A stretch of 64,000 nt of DNA from Pseudomonas sp. UBA6562 (GTDB taxonomy: Bacteria; Pseudomonadota; Gammaproteobacteria; Pseudomonadales; Pseudomonadaceae), in contig NZ_DJJS01000001.1 of assembly GCF_002434265.1 (NCBI RefSeq), positions 1 to 64,000 on the forward strand. The letters run 5' to 3'. Under the pieces are notes generated by a model. The model was not told the origin of the DNA and made no database searches. It was given only the letters and a program-made list of their open reading frames with translations. A program made the position numbers and the translations under genes. Below, piece by piece: positions 45,743 through 56,856 of the stretch. Positions within the stretch are counted from its first letter, which is position 1. Every line of letters begins with the position of its first letter.

Positions 45743-46644
45743 ACCCGCTCCAGTGCCGGCACCGGCTCGTCGCACAGCGCTTCGCGCTGCATCGACTCCA
45801 GGTTGCGCTCGATGGTTTCGCAGATGGTGTCCATCTTGATCTGGTGTTCGCTGGCGCGGAACGGGCTCTGCAAGTCGGTGCCGATGCGCTCGATGGCCAG
45901 CAGCATGAAGCCGACCACGGTCGAGGCCAGCGGCGTGAACCAGCCCAGCGACTCGACGATACCGACCGGCACGATCAGGCAGAACAAGCTGATGAACAGC
46001 CGGGGGAAATACACGTAAGGAAAGGGCAGGGGCGTGTTGGCGATACGCTCCATGCCGCCCTGTGCGTTGGATATGTCGACCATGGTCGATTCCAGCCGCG
46101 CCAGGCGGATGCTGTCGAGTCGGCCGGCCTTGTACTCGCTCGCCAACAGCGCGGCGGAGCCGGCAAGGATGTCGTTGGCGAAGTTGTTCGACCCGTTGCG
46201 CCGCTCGAATTCGGTGTGCGGGATGAACGCCTTCAGCTCCGGCCGGCAGGGCTCGCCCTTGAGTTGCGCGGCCAGGGCGTTCACGTAGGCCACCTGGCGG
46301 CGCAGCAAGGTGGCCTTGACCGGGTTGAGACGCTCGTCGGCATCGTCGACCAGGGTCAGCACTTGCCGGGCGAAGCTGCGCGAGTTGTTGACCATCGCGC
46401 CCCACAAGGTGCGCGCTTCCCACCAGCGGTTGTAGGCACTGCTGTTGCGAAAGCTCACCAGCACCACCAGCGCCGAGCCGAGCAGGGTGAGCGGGATCAG
46501 CGGCAAGTTGAACTTGCTGTTGAGGAACAGCATGAAATCGATGGTGACGACTACGTCCCAGATCAGCAGCCAGAACAGCGACCAACCGATGTAGCCGAAG
46601 GTTTTGGTCACCAGATGGACTTTGCGGGCAATGAAATCTTTCAA
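45739..46644 (-). CDS. Bestrophin family chloride-channel-like membrane protein
   Basis: A 301-residue membrane protein with the bacterial bestrophin features: YIGWSLFWLLIWDVV, LPLIPLTLLGSALVVLVSFRNSSAYNRWWEARTLWG and IERNLESMQ near the C-terminus. Four helices per subunit form a pentameric anion or cation channel. The start is TTG at 46644, read as Met before KDFIARK; GAGGT lies six bases upstream. The longer open frame back to 46827 lacks a binding site. It diverges from the diguanylate cyclase. Confidence 0.85.
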   Translation of the reverse strand: MKDFIARKVHLVTKTFGYIGWSLFWLLIWDVVVTIDFMLFLNSKFNLPLIPLTLLGSALVVLVSFRNSSAYNRWWEARTLWGAMVNNSRSFARQVLTLVDDADERLNPVKATLLRRQVAYVNALAAQLKGEPCRPELKAFIPHTEFERRNGSNNFANDILAGSAALLASEYKAGRLDSIRLARLESTMVDISNAQGGMERIANTPLPFPYVYFPRLFISLFCLIVPVGIVESLGWFTPLASTVVGFMLLAIERIGTDLQSPFRASEHQIKMDTICETIERNLESMQREALCDEPVPALERV

Positions 46645-46825
46645 GGCACGACCTCGTGTGCATGAACAGTGAGCATCCGACGCCACCAAGGGAACAAGGT
46701 TCGCGCGGGCGTTTGAGCGGATGTGTACCGATTCGAGCAGTGATGGCACAATGCCTTCCTGTGGCCTAGCCACCTTTACTTCGATCCGTGTCGAACCCGT
46801 CACACCATCCATTCGGTACTCATCC

Positions 46826-47899
46826 ATGCATCAGCCCACCGGTAAGGGTCTGTCGTTCGCCAGGCGCATGTATCTGCCGCGCGCCATCGGCACCGGTCTG
46901 GGCTTCTTCTGCGTGGCGATCGGCATCTGGCCGTTGCAACCCGGGGCTTGGGTTTGGTTGGTGCTGTTGGCGCACGGCTTCGTCTGGCCGCATGTGGCGT
47001 TTCAGCTGGCGCGCGGATCGGCCAACCCATTTCGCACCGAACAGCGCAACCTGCTGTTCGACGGTTTTGCCGGCGGCGCTTGGGTTGGGGTGATGGGCCT
47101 CAACCCGCTGCCCAGCGTGATCGTCCTGTCGATGATCGCCATGGACAAGATCGCCGCCGGCGGCTGGCACATGCTGGTCAAGACCTTCGCCGCGCAAGCC
47201 ATGGGCATAGTCGTCGGATTTTGGCTATACGGCCCGCCGTTGCTGCCGCCCACGACCCAGCAACAGATGCTGGCATGTTTGCCGATCCTGCTCATCTACC
47301 CCATCGCCGTCGGCATGGTCTGTTACCAAGTGATGACCCAGCTCAATCAGCACAAGCGTGCCCTGGCTCGGCTGAGCCAGACCGACAGCCTGACCGGCTT
47401 GACCAACCATGGGGCCTTGAAAGACTTGCTGCTGCGCGAGTTCGAGCGCTGCCGTGCGCAAGCGGCCCCCACGCACCTGGCGCTGATCGATGTCGACCAC
47501 TTCAAGCACATCAACGACACCTACGGGCACCTGGTGGGCGACAGCATTCTGCGCACCATCAGCGCCACCCTTGCCGCGCAGTTGCGCAAGCGCGACCCGA
47601 TGGCGCGCTATGGCGGCGACGAGTTCTGCGTACTGCTGCCGGAAACGTCCACCTTACAGGCGCAAGAGATCCTCGAGCGCCTGCGCCAGGCCGTCGAAGA
47701 CTTCCGCCACCCCGAGCTAGGTCAACTGCGCGTGACTTTGAGCATCGGCGTAGCCGCCCATGGCCCGGCGCTGGTGGATGCCGACGCGTGGTTGCACGCC
47801 GCCGACATGGCCCTTTACCAGGCCAAGCACGGCGGCCGCAACCGGGTGGTCCTGGCCGGTTTCGTGCTGGCCGGCGAGGCGTCGGCAGCGCCGGTCTGA
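46826..47899 (+). CDS. MASE2-GGDEF diguanylate cyclase
   Basis: A 357-residue enzyme making cyclic di-GMP. The MASE2 sensor (about residues 8-100) shows FARRMYLPRAIGTGLGF, HGFVWPHVAFQLAR and EQRNLLFDGFAGGAWVG, as in the AdrA/DgcC family. About five helices precede the catalytic domain. The signature GGDEF is intact in ARYGGDEFCVLL, and an I-site RKRD lies five residues before it, so product inhibition is likely. The start at 46826 matches the domain boundary. It could regulate biofilm or motility, possibly including the type IV pili nearby, but that link is inference. Confidence 0.93.
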   Translation: MHQPTGKGLSFARRMYLPRAIGTGLGFFCVAIGIWPLQPGAWVWLVLLAHGFVWPHVAFQLARGSANPFRTEQRNLLFDGFAGGAWVGVMGLNPLPSVIVLSMIAMDKIAAGGWHMLVKTFAAQAMGIVVGFWLYGPPLLPPTTQQQMLACLPILLIYPIAVGMVCYQVMTQLNQHKRALARLSQTDSLTGLTNHGALKDLLLREFERCRAQAAPTHLALIDVDHFKHINDTYGHLVGDSILRTISATLAAQLRKRDPMARYGGDEFCVLLPETSTLQAQEILERLRQAVEDFRHPELGQLRVTLSIGVAAHGPALVDADAWLHAADMALYQAKHGGRNRVVLAGFVLAGEASAAPV

Positions 47900-47942
47900 G
47901 GCGCACGCGCCGTGCCGGATGCAGAGGCGCAACCGCTGGCGA

Positions 47943-48629
47943 TCAGTTGCCGGGGGCCTTGGCGACCAGCGCCGCGATCGGCTGTGGCCGTTTCGGCTCG
48001 GCGCCCTGGTGCGCCAGTTTGTACTGGTAGCGTTGCCATTCCCGGTCTATCTCGGCGTAGGGCATGAACACGCTGATGCGTTTGGCCTTGGCCAGGTCCG
48101 GACGGCGAGCGGCATCGATGCCGTCCTTGTCGATGTAGGCGACGTTGATGCCGACCACCTTGCCGTCGTCGGCGAACAGCGGCCCCCCCGACATGCCCTT
48201 GACCAGCGGGCCGTCATGCACGGAATAGAACACGCCGCCACCGGTACCCGGTAGACGTACCAGCGAAGTCAATGCGTGACCATGGCCTTGCATGGGCATC
48301 GCCAGCCCATTGAAGCCTACGGCCGTGACCGACTCGCCTGGCACGAACTGGCGCCATTGCGGAATCTGCTTGGCCTTGTGGCGGAAGAAGACGACATCGC
48401 CCAGCCCTTCGTGCACCACTCCTGGAAGGAAAGGGGTGTGCTTGGCAGTAACGGCGTAGTCCTCGTTCCACTGGATGGCCGAGGCCATCAGCAGCAACGG
48501 CAGCGGGCCGCCGGAATAGACGACGAACGCTTGGTCATAGGTGGGGTTTGAAGCGAACGAACTGGTGGGCATTCCATTGCACCCACTCAACAGCATCAGT
48601 GCTGCGAGGCAGGGCACAGTCGATTTCAT
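47943..48629 (-). CDS. Trypsin-like serine protease lipoprotein
   Basis: A 228-residue predicted lipoprotein (lipobox LLSGC, Cys at 17) with a chymotrypsin/trypsin-like core. The likely triad is His64 (VTAKHTPF), Asp78 (LGDVVFF) and Ser147 in GMSGGPLF. The order H-D-S and the motif GMSGGPLFADDG fit DegP/HtrA-like proteases, but there is no PDZ domain. The predicted location is the periplasmic face of the membrane. Substrate unknown. Confidence 0.8.
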   Translation of the reverse strand: MKSTVPCLAALMLLSGCNGMPTSSFASNPTYDQAFVVYSGGPLPLLLMASAIQWNEDYAVTAKHTPFLPGVVHEGLGDVVFFRHKAKQIPQWRQFVPGESVTAVGFNGLAMPMQGHGHALTSLVRLPGTGGGVFYSVHDGPLVKGMSGGPLFADDGKVVGINVAYIDKDGIDAARRPDLAKAKRISVFMPYAEIDREWQRYQYKLAHQGAEPKRPQPIAALVAKAPGN

Positions 48630-49136
48630 GATTTAGGTTTCTGGGGGGCGGATGGGCAGCATGACGAAGGCTATCGGCATGCATAACTTATGGGTTAGGT
48701 CCAATGTAAGTGAGGGTAATGGTGGCACATAGCTATTGCCAATCGAAATTAGCGATGGTAGGGATAGAATCCGCTGAGTGGTATGCCGTATGCCGGTATG
48801 TGCAGACTGCAGGGATTTATTGCGGGGGCGGCTTGAGCCGTATTGGGTGGCCAATCCAGGTAGTGCGTGCGATCCGAAGGGAAGCGACCGTAGCCTTGGA
48901 GGGCTCAATGAATCCTGTGTCGGGTCGAGCGGAGTTCGGTCATCCGCCTCCACGCCATGGACTGTGTAAGAAAAATCTACAACCGGGCCATAGCATGGAA
49001 ATTGGCCCTCTTCCCGACCGGAGTCTTTTGCACCAGGCCGGTGCTGGGCCTACAATGCCGCCTGGGTGCGTAAGGCATGTCGCTGGCTCGCAGGTTAAAC
49101 ATCCAACACCGGTCGGGCCGCTGGTGAGGCGTCAAC
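48630..49136. other. Intergenic region upstream of nhaA
   Basis: About 500 bases without a supported gene. Several short open frames exist on the plus strand (for example 48778-48969) but lack ribosome binding sites and domains. TAGAAT at 48765-48770 is a possible -10 without a matching -35. The final 170 bases before nhaA repeat CCGG-containing segments (GACCGG, GGCCGG, CACCGG) and could fold as a leader. Confidence 0.5.
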
Positions 49137-50492
49137 ATGCCCGCACCCAATACCCCCGCATCCACCGTCATTCCCCGTCCGCAGCGTCTCACCAGCCAGG
49201 CCCTGGCCGCGTTCGAGCGTTTCGCCCATATCGAAGCCGTCAGCGGCATCGCTCTGGTCATTGCCGCGATCGCCGCACTGATCTGGGCCAACAGCTCGGC
49301 CAGTGCCTCCTATGAAGCCTTCTGGCACACCCAGGTGGTACTCAGCATCGGCTCGTTGAGCCTGGGCCAGTCGCTGCACTTTCTGGTCAACGATGGCCTG
49401 ATGACCATCTTCTTCCTAGTGGTCGGCATGGAAATCCGCCAGGAAATCCAGGACGGCGCCTTGTCCAACGCGCGCATGGCCACCTTGCCTCTGGGTGCCG
49501 CCCTGGGTGGCGTGCTGGTGCCGGCCGGCATCTATCTCGCCTACAACTGGGGCCTGCCCTCGAGCCACGGTTGGGCAGTGCCGACCGCCACCGACATCGC
49601 CTTCGCCGTCGGTGTGCTGGCGCTGCTGGGCAAGTCGATTCCGGCCAACCTGCGCATCTTCCTCCTGGCCGTGGCGATCATCGACGACATCGCCGCGATC
49701 CTGATCATCGCCGTGTTCTATACCGCCAGCCTGGACTTCGCCGGGCTCGGCATCGCCGGCGCCGGCCTTGCGCTGGTGCTGCTCATGCAGCGCATGGGCA
49801 TCGGCACGGCCTGGGCCTATGTGGTGCCGGGCGCGATCATCTGGGCCGGCCTGCTCAAGTTGGGCGTGCACCCGACCCTGGCCGGCGTGGTGCTGGGCCT
49901 GATCACGCCGGTGCGTTCCGCACCGTCCCACGAGCGGCCGCTGGATATCATGTCCAAGGCCTTCCGCGACCTGTTGCACCGCGTCGACCAGGGCGAGAAG
50001 AAAGTCTCCACGCCGCTCAAGCAGATTCGCCTGGCCGAGCGCGAAGTGGTGCCGCCGGTACAGCGCGTGCAGGAGCGCCTGCACCCCTGGGTGGCGTTCG
50101 CCATCATGCCGCTGTTCGCTTTGGCCAACGCCGGGGTGAACGTGCAAGGCGCACAACTGGACGTGCCGATCAGCTTCTCCGTCGCCTATGGCGTGGTCAT
50201 GGCGCTGGTGCTGGGCAAACCGGTGGGCATCTTCCTCGCCACGCTCGTTCTGGTGCGCAGCGGCCTGTGCACCTTGCCGCAGAACGTGAAGTGGGGCGGG
50301 GTGGTGCTGGTGGGCTTGCTGGCCGGTATCGGCTTCACCATGTCCATCTTCATCGCGGGCCTGGCCTTCGACGACGCGCATCTGCTGGCGGTGGCCAAAT
50401 TGAGCGTGCTGTGCGCGTCGACCTTGTCGGCGGTGATTGGCCTGGCGTGGGGTGTGCTGCACTTCAAGTGGAAGATCGGGAGCGGGAAGTAG
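49137..50492 (+). CDS. nhaA: Na+/H+ antiporter NhaA
   Basis: A 451-residue inner-membrane antiporter for sodium and pH homeostasis. The ion-binding pair is in AIIDDIAAI (equivalent to E. coli D163/D164). FFLVVGMEIRQEIQDG, VPTATDIAFAVGVLAL and LVGLLAGIGFTMSIFIAGLAF are conserved. It has the longer form of the family (E. coli is 388), with an extra loop near HRVDQGEKKVSTPLKQIRLAER. The ATG at 49137 lies downstream of GAGGCG. Confidence 0.95.
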   Translation: MPAPNTPASTVIPRPQRLTSQALAAFERFAHIEAVSGIALVIAAIAALIWANSSASASYEAFWHTQVVLSIGSLSLGQSLHFLVNDGLMTIFFLVVGMEIRQEIQDGALSNARMATLPLGAALGGVLVPAGIYLAYNWGLPSSHGWAVPTATDIAFAVGVLALLGKSIPANLRIFLLAVAIIDDIAAILIIAVFYTASLDFAGLGIAGAGLALVLLMQRMGIGTAWAYVVPGAIIWAGLLKLGVHPTLAGVVLGLITPVRSAPSHERPLDIMSKAFRDLLHRVDQGEKKVSTPLKQIRLAEREVVPPVQRVQERLHPWVAFAIMPLFALANAGVNVQGAQLDVPISFSVAYGVVMALVLGKPVGIFLATLVLVRSGLCTLPQNVKWGGVVLVGLLAGIGFTMSIFIAGLAFDDAHLLAVAKLSVLCASTLSAVIGLAWGVLHFKWKIGSGK

Positions 50493-50514
50493 CGCCTGAG
50501 CATTCTTTCGACCG

Positions 50515-50537
50515 CCCCTCGACCGATCGTCGAGGGG
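50515..50537 (+). other. Hairpin downstream of nhaA
   Basis: CCCCTCGAC (50515-50523) and GTCGAGGGG (50529-50537) form a 9-bp stem with a five-base loop but no strong T run. The true terminator follows at 50551. Confidence 0.45.
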
Positions 50538-50550
50538 TTGCAGGGTAATC

Positions 50551-50587
50551 AAAAGGCCAAGCGCGCAGCCGCGCGCTTGGCCTTTTT
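50551..50587. terminator. Strong intrinsic terminator after nhaA
   Basis: AAAAGGCCAAGCGCGC and GCGCGCTTGGCCTTTT form a 16-bp stem around AGCC, with T and A runs allowing action from both sides. Confidence 0.92.
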
Positions 50588-51017
50588 CAATGATTTGGGT
50601 AAGTGGCAATTGCCTGACAGTTTGGAAGTGCGGCGGGTGCGAAGCAGTACACGGCTGCCTCGGCAAGATAGGGATGGGCGAGTGTTCAGCGGAGTGGTAA
50701 TCAAGCTCGAGGCTACGATAGCGAAAGCGAACACTCAGCAATGGCCAATTGATAACAAGCCGTGCTCGGATGCCCAGTATGTGGCGGAGTAGTGTCATGC
50801 CCGTATGCAAACTTACTCGATTCGACGGTAGGTTGTTTCTGCCCGAATCCGGCGGTCCGCGATGACCGGATCGAAGGAGGCCGCATGGCTTGCCGGTCTC
50901 TTGAACGCAGTGATAGATTTCCACGTGTCACGCGCATGGGGTCGTAGTAAGGAAGACCCGTTCTTGATGTCGTGTACTCCATTCGCCTTCATCAATGGTT
51001 TTCAGCAAGGATGAATA
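50588..51017. other. Intergenic region between nhaA and the Tae4 gene
   Basis: About 430 bases without a convincing gene on either strand. Its base composition looks less GC-rich than the flanking core genes, as does the effector pair that follows. No direct repeat, tRNA or integrase was seen that would mark an insertion. Confidence 0.5.
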
Positions 51018-51518
51018 ATGGCTAGGCCTTCTTTCGCAGCTGCTTGGGCGGCGTCTCAAAAAATCTACGATCCGGCCAACTCGGGGCTAAAGGTTGCCAC
51101 CCTGATAGGAGGGTATGTCGAAAAAAATATCAATAATCCAGACCCCTCCCAGAAGTGGAGCAATACCTGCGCCGTGCGCATGAGCTACATCTTGAACCAG
51201 GCAGGGCTGACCATTCCCAAGATGCCGGGGCAGACGGTGTCAGGGGGAGACCAGCGGCAATATTTTTTCCGGGTGAAGAATCTGATCACGTTCCTGGAGT
51301 CCAGATGGGGCAAACCGGATGTGGTCAAATATCCCCCCACTGGCGGCGGCGCACTGTCTGGCAAAAGGGGTGTAGTCCTTTTTGAGGTGTCTGGCTGGGG
51401 TGACGCGCAAGGCCATGCGACGTTGTTCGACGGCACCACGTGTTACGACCATTGTTATTTCAATGAGCCAGGTGTCAACTATCGGACGGACCGGGCGAAT
51501 TTCTGGAGCTTGATTTGA
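51018..51518 (+). CDS. tae4: Type VI secretion amidase effector, Tae4 family
   Basis: A 166-residue peptidoglycan amidase delivered by T6SS into rival cells, where it cuts the gamma-D-Glu-mDAP bond. The Tae4 catalytic residues fit: Cys51 in SNTCAVRMS, His133 in QGHATLF and Asp144 in CYDHC. C142 and C146 flank the Asp and can form the disulfide known in Salmonella Tae4; all five positions keep the spacing of Salmonella C44, H126, D137, C135 and C139. There is no signal peptide, as expected for a T6SS cargo. The gene is coupled to its immunity gene (TGATG). No T6SS structural gene or VgrG is in the window. Confidence 0.88.
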   Translation: MARPSFAAAWAASQKIYDPANSGLKVATLIGGYVEKNINNPDPSQKWSNTCAVRMSYILNQAGLTIPKMPGQTVSGGDQRQYFFRVKNLITFLESRWGKPDVVKYPPTGGGALSGKRGVVLFEVSGWGDAQGHATLFDGTTCYDHCYFNEPGVNYRTDRANFWSLI

Positions 51519-51946
51519 TGAAAGGGTTCTTGGGTTTCCTGGCTTGTGCGCTGACCGCGCTGCCAGCCTTCGCAGCTGATGTTCACTCGTCCCCGCAAAG
51601 TATCGAGCGAAGCTACGGACAGAACTATAAGGACATGGTGTTCGCGACCTGCGTGGCAAACGCCTACGCAGATGACAAGGGTGCTTCGACCGATGCCGGA
51701 AGTAGTGTCAGCGCCTTGCGCGACTGGACGTACTACGACTTGGAGAAGAGTCCGGATAAGGTCAAAGCCTTGGTGAATGGTTATCTGGCCAGGGATTATA
51801 AAAATCCACTGGTCGAGGCTGAAGTCAAAGGTGTCCGGTTCGATTTCTTGAAGTGCCTGGATCTTTATCACAGCGAAGAACTGGATGCTCTCGCGAAGGA
51901 AGTGGTCCTCAACCCCGACCATACCTATAAGCAGGACAACCCTTAA
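51518..51946 (+). CDS. tai4: Type VI immunity protein, Tai4 family
   Basis: A 142-residue periplasmic protein with a signal peptide (cleavage after LPAFA). The mature part is helical, with QNYKDMVFATCVANAY and FDFLKCLDLYHSEEL, including two cysteines, in line with Tai4. It would protect the cell from the amidase encoded just upstream. The ATG at 51518 shares one base with the tae4 stop, and GGAG lies upstream. The identity rests on the pairing with Tae4 as much as on its own sequence. Confidence 0.82.
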   Translation: MKGFLGFLACALTALPAFAADVHSSPQSIERSYGQNYKDMVFATCVANAYADDKGASTDAGSSVSALRDWTYYDLEKSPDKVKALVNGYLARDYKNPLVEAEVKGVRFDFLKCLDLYHSEELDALAKEVVLNPDHTYKQDNP

Positions 51947-52086
51947 GCCTCGGAACGGTGGCGGGCCCGCGCAAGCTTGATTGCTGGGTAGGCATCCATG
52001 CCTACATTTTTGGCGTTGCCCTCACATCGGCAAAGGCCGTAGCGATGGATTCGGCAGTTGCCCGAAGCACCGCAAAACGGCAGGCA

Positions 52087-52113
52087 CAAAAAAACCGGCT
52101 CAGTGGCCGGTTT
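52087..52113 (-). terminator. Intrinsic terminator of tRNA-Leu
   Basis: On the minus strand AACCGGC and GCCGGTT pair around a short loop, followed by a run of six to seven T. Confidence 0.85.
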
Positions 52114-52157
52114 CTTCGTTGCTCCTGGCTTCCTGGGGAAGTTTGGAACGATGTACA

Positions 52158-52242
52158 TGGTGCCCCGAGGGAGACTCGAACTCCCACTCCTTTCGAAAAC
52201 GGATTTTGAATCCGCCGCGTCTACCAATTCCGCCATCAGGGC
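52158..52242 (-). tRNA. tRNA-Leu (CAA)
   Basis: An 85-base tRNA with the long variable arm of leucine tRNAs. The acceptor starts GCCCTGA on the minus strand, the anticodon CAA is complementary to 52206-52208, GTTCGAGTC is the T arm, and CCA is encoded. It stands between the Tai4 gene and queA, in the opposite direction. Confidence 0.95.
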
Positions 52243-52253
52243 CAACGCGGCGC

Positions 52254-52282
52254 AGTATAGAGAGGCTCCGTCCGTCGGTCAA
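52254..52282 (-). promoter_or_regulatory. Sigma-70 promoter of tRNA-Leu
   Basis: On the minus strand TTGACC (52277-52282) and TATACT (52254-52259) are exactly 17 bases apart. The GC-rich discriminator before the tRNA is typical for stable RNA. Confidence 0.8.
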
Positions 52283-52349
52283 TCGTGTTTCATAGTCAAT
52301 TTTCACTCAGTGGGCTAAACTTCCCGGCTTTGTCGAACCGAACCTGATC

Positions 52350-54529
<2,180 letters not shown>

Positions 54530-54588
54530 GTGTTCTTCACCGAATTGCAAACCCCGTCTTTGCATAACGCTAGCAACTGGAGTGTCAC

Positions 54589-54921
54589 ATGAGCTTTCTG
54601 ATTCCCGCCGCCTACGCGGACGCCGCAGCACCTGCCGCTGCCGGCCCCGCTGGTTTTGAGTGGATCTTCCTGGTCGGCTTCCTGGTCATCTTCTACTTGA
54701 TGATCTGGCGTCCACAGGCCAAACGCGCCAAAGAGCAAAAGAACCTGCTGGGCAACTTGCAGAAAGGCGACGAAGTTGTCACCAACGGCGGTATCGCCGG
54801 CAAGATCGTCAAAGTGTCCGATGACTTCGTGGTGCTGGAAGTGTCCGATACCGTCGAACTGAAGTTCCAGAAGGGCGCCATCGCGGCCACCCTGCCCAAA
54901 GGTACGCTCAAGGCGATCTGA
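54589..54921 (+). CDS. yajC: Sec translocon accessory protein YajC
   Basis: A 110-residue inner-membrane protein of the SecDF-YajC complex. One transmembrane helix (about residues 24-42, GFEWIFLVGFLVIFYLMIW) is followed by RPQAKRAKEQKNLLGNLQKGDEVVTNGGI, the family signature, and a beta-rich tail. It lies between tgt and secD, as usual. Confidence 0.96.
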   Translation: MSFLIPAAYADAAAPAAAGPAGFEWIFLVGFLVIFYLMIWRPQAKRAKEQKNLLGNLQKGDEVVTNGGIAGKIVKVSDDFVVLEVSDTVELKFQKGAIAATLPKGTLKAI

Positions 54922-54983
54922 GGCAGCGATTTTTTTTCCAGTCGGGGCGCGCAACGCGCCCCGCGTCTTGAACGGGCGGCGTG

Positions 54984-56846
54984 ATGCTGAACAAATACCC
55001 TCTGTGGAAATACGCACTGATCGTGCTGGTACTGGCGATCGGTTTCATTTATTCCGCTCCCAACCTCTACCCGGACGATCCGGCCGTGCAGATCAGCGGT
55101 GCCAGCTCGGCGCTGCAGGTCAACCAGGCCGACCTGGATCGCGTGAGCAAAGCACTGACCGAAGCCGGTATCGCGGTCAAGGGCGCCAGCCTGGGTGAAA
55201 AGGGCAGCGGCCTGATCCGCCTGAGCGATCAGGAAGCGCAACTGCCGGCCAAGGATGTGGTGCGCAAGACCCTCGGCGACGACTACGTCGTGGCCCTGAA
55301 CCTGGCGCAGACCACCCCGCAGTGGTTGCGCAAGATCGGCGCAAGCCCCATGAAGTTGGGCTTGGACCTGTCCGGTGGTGTGCACTTCCTGTTGGAAGTG
55401 GACATGGACAAGGCCATGAGCGCGCGCATGAAGGTCTACGAAGGCGAAGTGAAGACCTTGCTGCGCAAGGAACGCATCCGCTACCGCAGCCTGCCGCAAC
55501 AAGACGGCGGCATCATGCTCGGCTTTGCCGACGACGCCACCCGCGAACAGGCCCGCAGCCTGGTCCGCAAGAATTTCAACGATTTCGACCTGACCACCTC
55601 CGAGCGTAACGACCTCGCCGTGCTGCGCCTGGCGCTGACCCAGGCCAAGGTCACCGAAATCCGTGAATACTCGATTCGTCAGAACCTCACCACCGTGCGC
55701 AACCGGGTCAACGAACTCGGCGTCGCCGAGCCGCTGGTGCAGCGCCAAGGCGCCAACCGCATCGTGGTCGAGCTGCCGGGCGTGCAGGACACCGCCGAAG
55801 CCAAGCGCATCCTCGGCAAGACCGCCAACCTGGAGTTCCGCTTCGGTGCCGAGCCCGGCGCGTCGCGGGCCACCAGCGAAGTGTTCGAGTTCCGCGAGGG
55901 CGGCCGTTCGGCGCCGGTCGAGCGCGGTCTGATCATCACCGGTGACCAGGTCACCGATGCCCAGGCCAGCTTCGACGAGCACGGCCGTCCGCAGGTCAAT
56001 ATCCGTCTCGACGGCCATGGCGGCGAACTGATGAGCCGCGCCACGCGCAGCAACGTCGGGCGCAGCATGGCGGTGATCTTCATCGAGCAGAAGCCGACCA
56101 CCCGCTACGTCAAGCAGACGGTCGACGGCGTCGAGAAGGAAGTGCCGGTCCAGAGCTTCCAGGAAGAGAAGAAGATCATCAGCCTGGCGACCATCCAGTC
56201 GCCGCTGGGTAGCCAGTTCCGCATCACCGGGCTCAACGGCCAGGGCGAATCGTCCGAGCTGGCCCTGCTGCTGCGTGCCGGTGGCCTGGCCGCGCCGATG
56301 TACTTCGCCGAAGAGCGCACCATCGGTCCGAGCCTGGGTGCCGACAACATCACCAAGGGTATCGATGCGTCGCTGTGGGGCATGCTCTTCGTCTCGCTGT
56401 TCATCATCGCCATCTACCGCGGCTTCGGCGTGATCGCCACCATCGCCCTGGCGGGCAACATGGTGCTGCTGCTGGCGCTGATGTCCTTGCTGGGGGCCAC
56501 GCTGACCCTGCCGGGCATCGCCGGTATCGTCCTGACCATGGGCATGGCGGTCGACGCCAACGTGCTGATCTTCTCGCGTATCCGCGAGGAGCTGAAGAAC
56601 GGCATGTCGGCCCAGCGCGCCATCCACGAAGGCTTCAACCGTGCCTACACCGCGATCATCGACGCCAACCTGACCAGCCTGCTGGTGGGCGGTATCCTGT
56701 TCGCCATGGGTACCGGCCCGGTCAAGGGCTTCGCGGTCACCATGTCCCTCGGGATTTTCACCTCGATGTTCACCGCCATCATGGTGACCCGCGCCATGGT
56801 CAACCTGACCTGCGGCGGGCGTGACATCAAGAAGCTGTGGGTCTGA
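54984..56846 (+). CDS. secD: Protein translocase subunit SecD
   Basis: A 620-residue membrane protein that uses the proton motive force to complete export through SecYEG. Helix 1 is near the N-terminus (LIVLVLAIGFIYSAPNLYPDDPA), followed by a large periplasmic domain and five C-terminal helices. LGLDLSGGVHFLLEVD and GMAVDANVLIFSRIREEL are diagnostic. The ATG at 54984 is used; a GTG directly before it is an alternative. SecF follows ten bases later. Confidence 0.96.
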   Translation: MLNKYPLWKYALIVLVLAIGFIYSAPNLYPDDPAVQISGASSALQVNQADLDRVSKALTEAGIAVKGASLGEKGSGLIRLSDQEAQLPAKDVVRKTLGDDYVVALNLAQTTPQWLRKIGASPMKLGLDLSGGVHFLLEVDMDKAMSARMKVYEGEVKTLLRKERIRYRSLPQQDGGIMLGFADDATREQARSLVRKNFNDFDLTTSERNDLAVLRLALTQAKVTEIREYSIRQNLTTVRNRVNELGVAEPLVQRQGANRIVVELPGVQDTAEAKRILGKTANLEFRFGAEPGASRATSEVFEFREGGRSAPVERGLIITGDQVTDAQASFDEHGRPQVNIRLDGHGGELMSRATRSNVGRSMAVIFIEQKPTTRYVKQTVDGVEKEVPVQSFQEEKKIISLATIQSPLGSQFRITGLNGQGESSELALLLRAGGLAAPMYFAEERTIGPSLGADNITKGIDASLWGMLFVSLFIIAIYRGFGVIATIALAGNMVLLLALMSLLGATLTLPGIAGIVLTMGMAVDANVLIFSRIREELKNGMSAQRAIHEGFNRAYTAIIDANLTSLLVGGILFAMGTGPVKGFAVTMSLGIFTSMFTAIMVTRAMVNLTCGGRDIKKLWV

Positions 56847-56856
56847 GGGAATAACC

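Noticed and set aside
48710..49315. A plus-strand frame overlapping the start of nhaA.
   Set aside because: Overlaps the certain NhaA start in another frame and shows no protein-like features.
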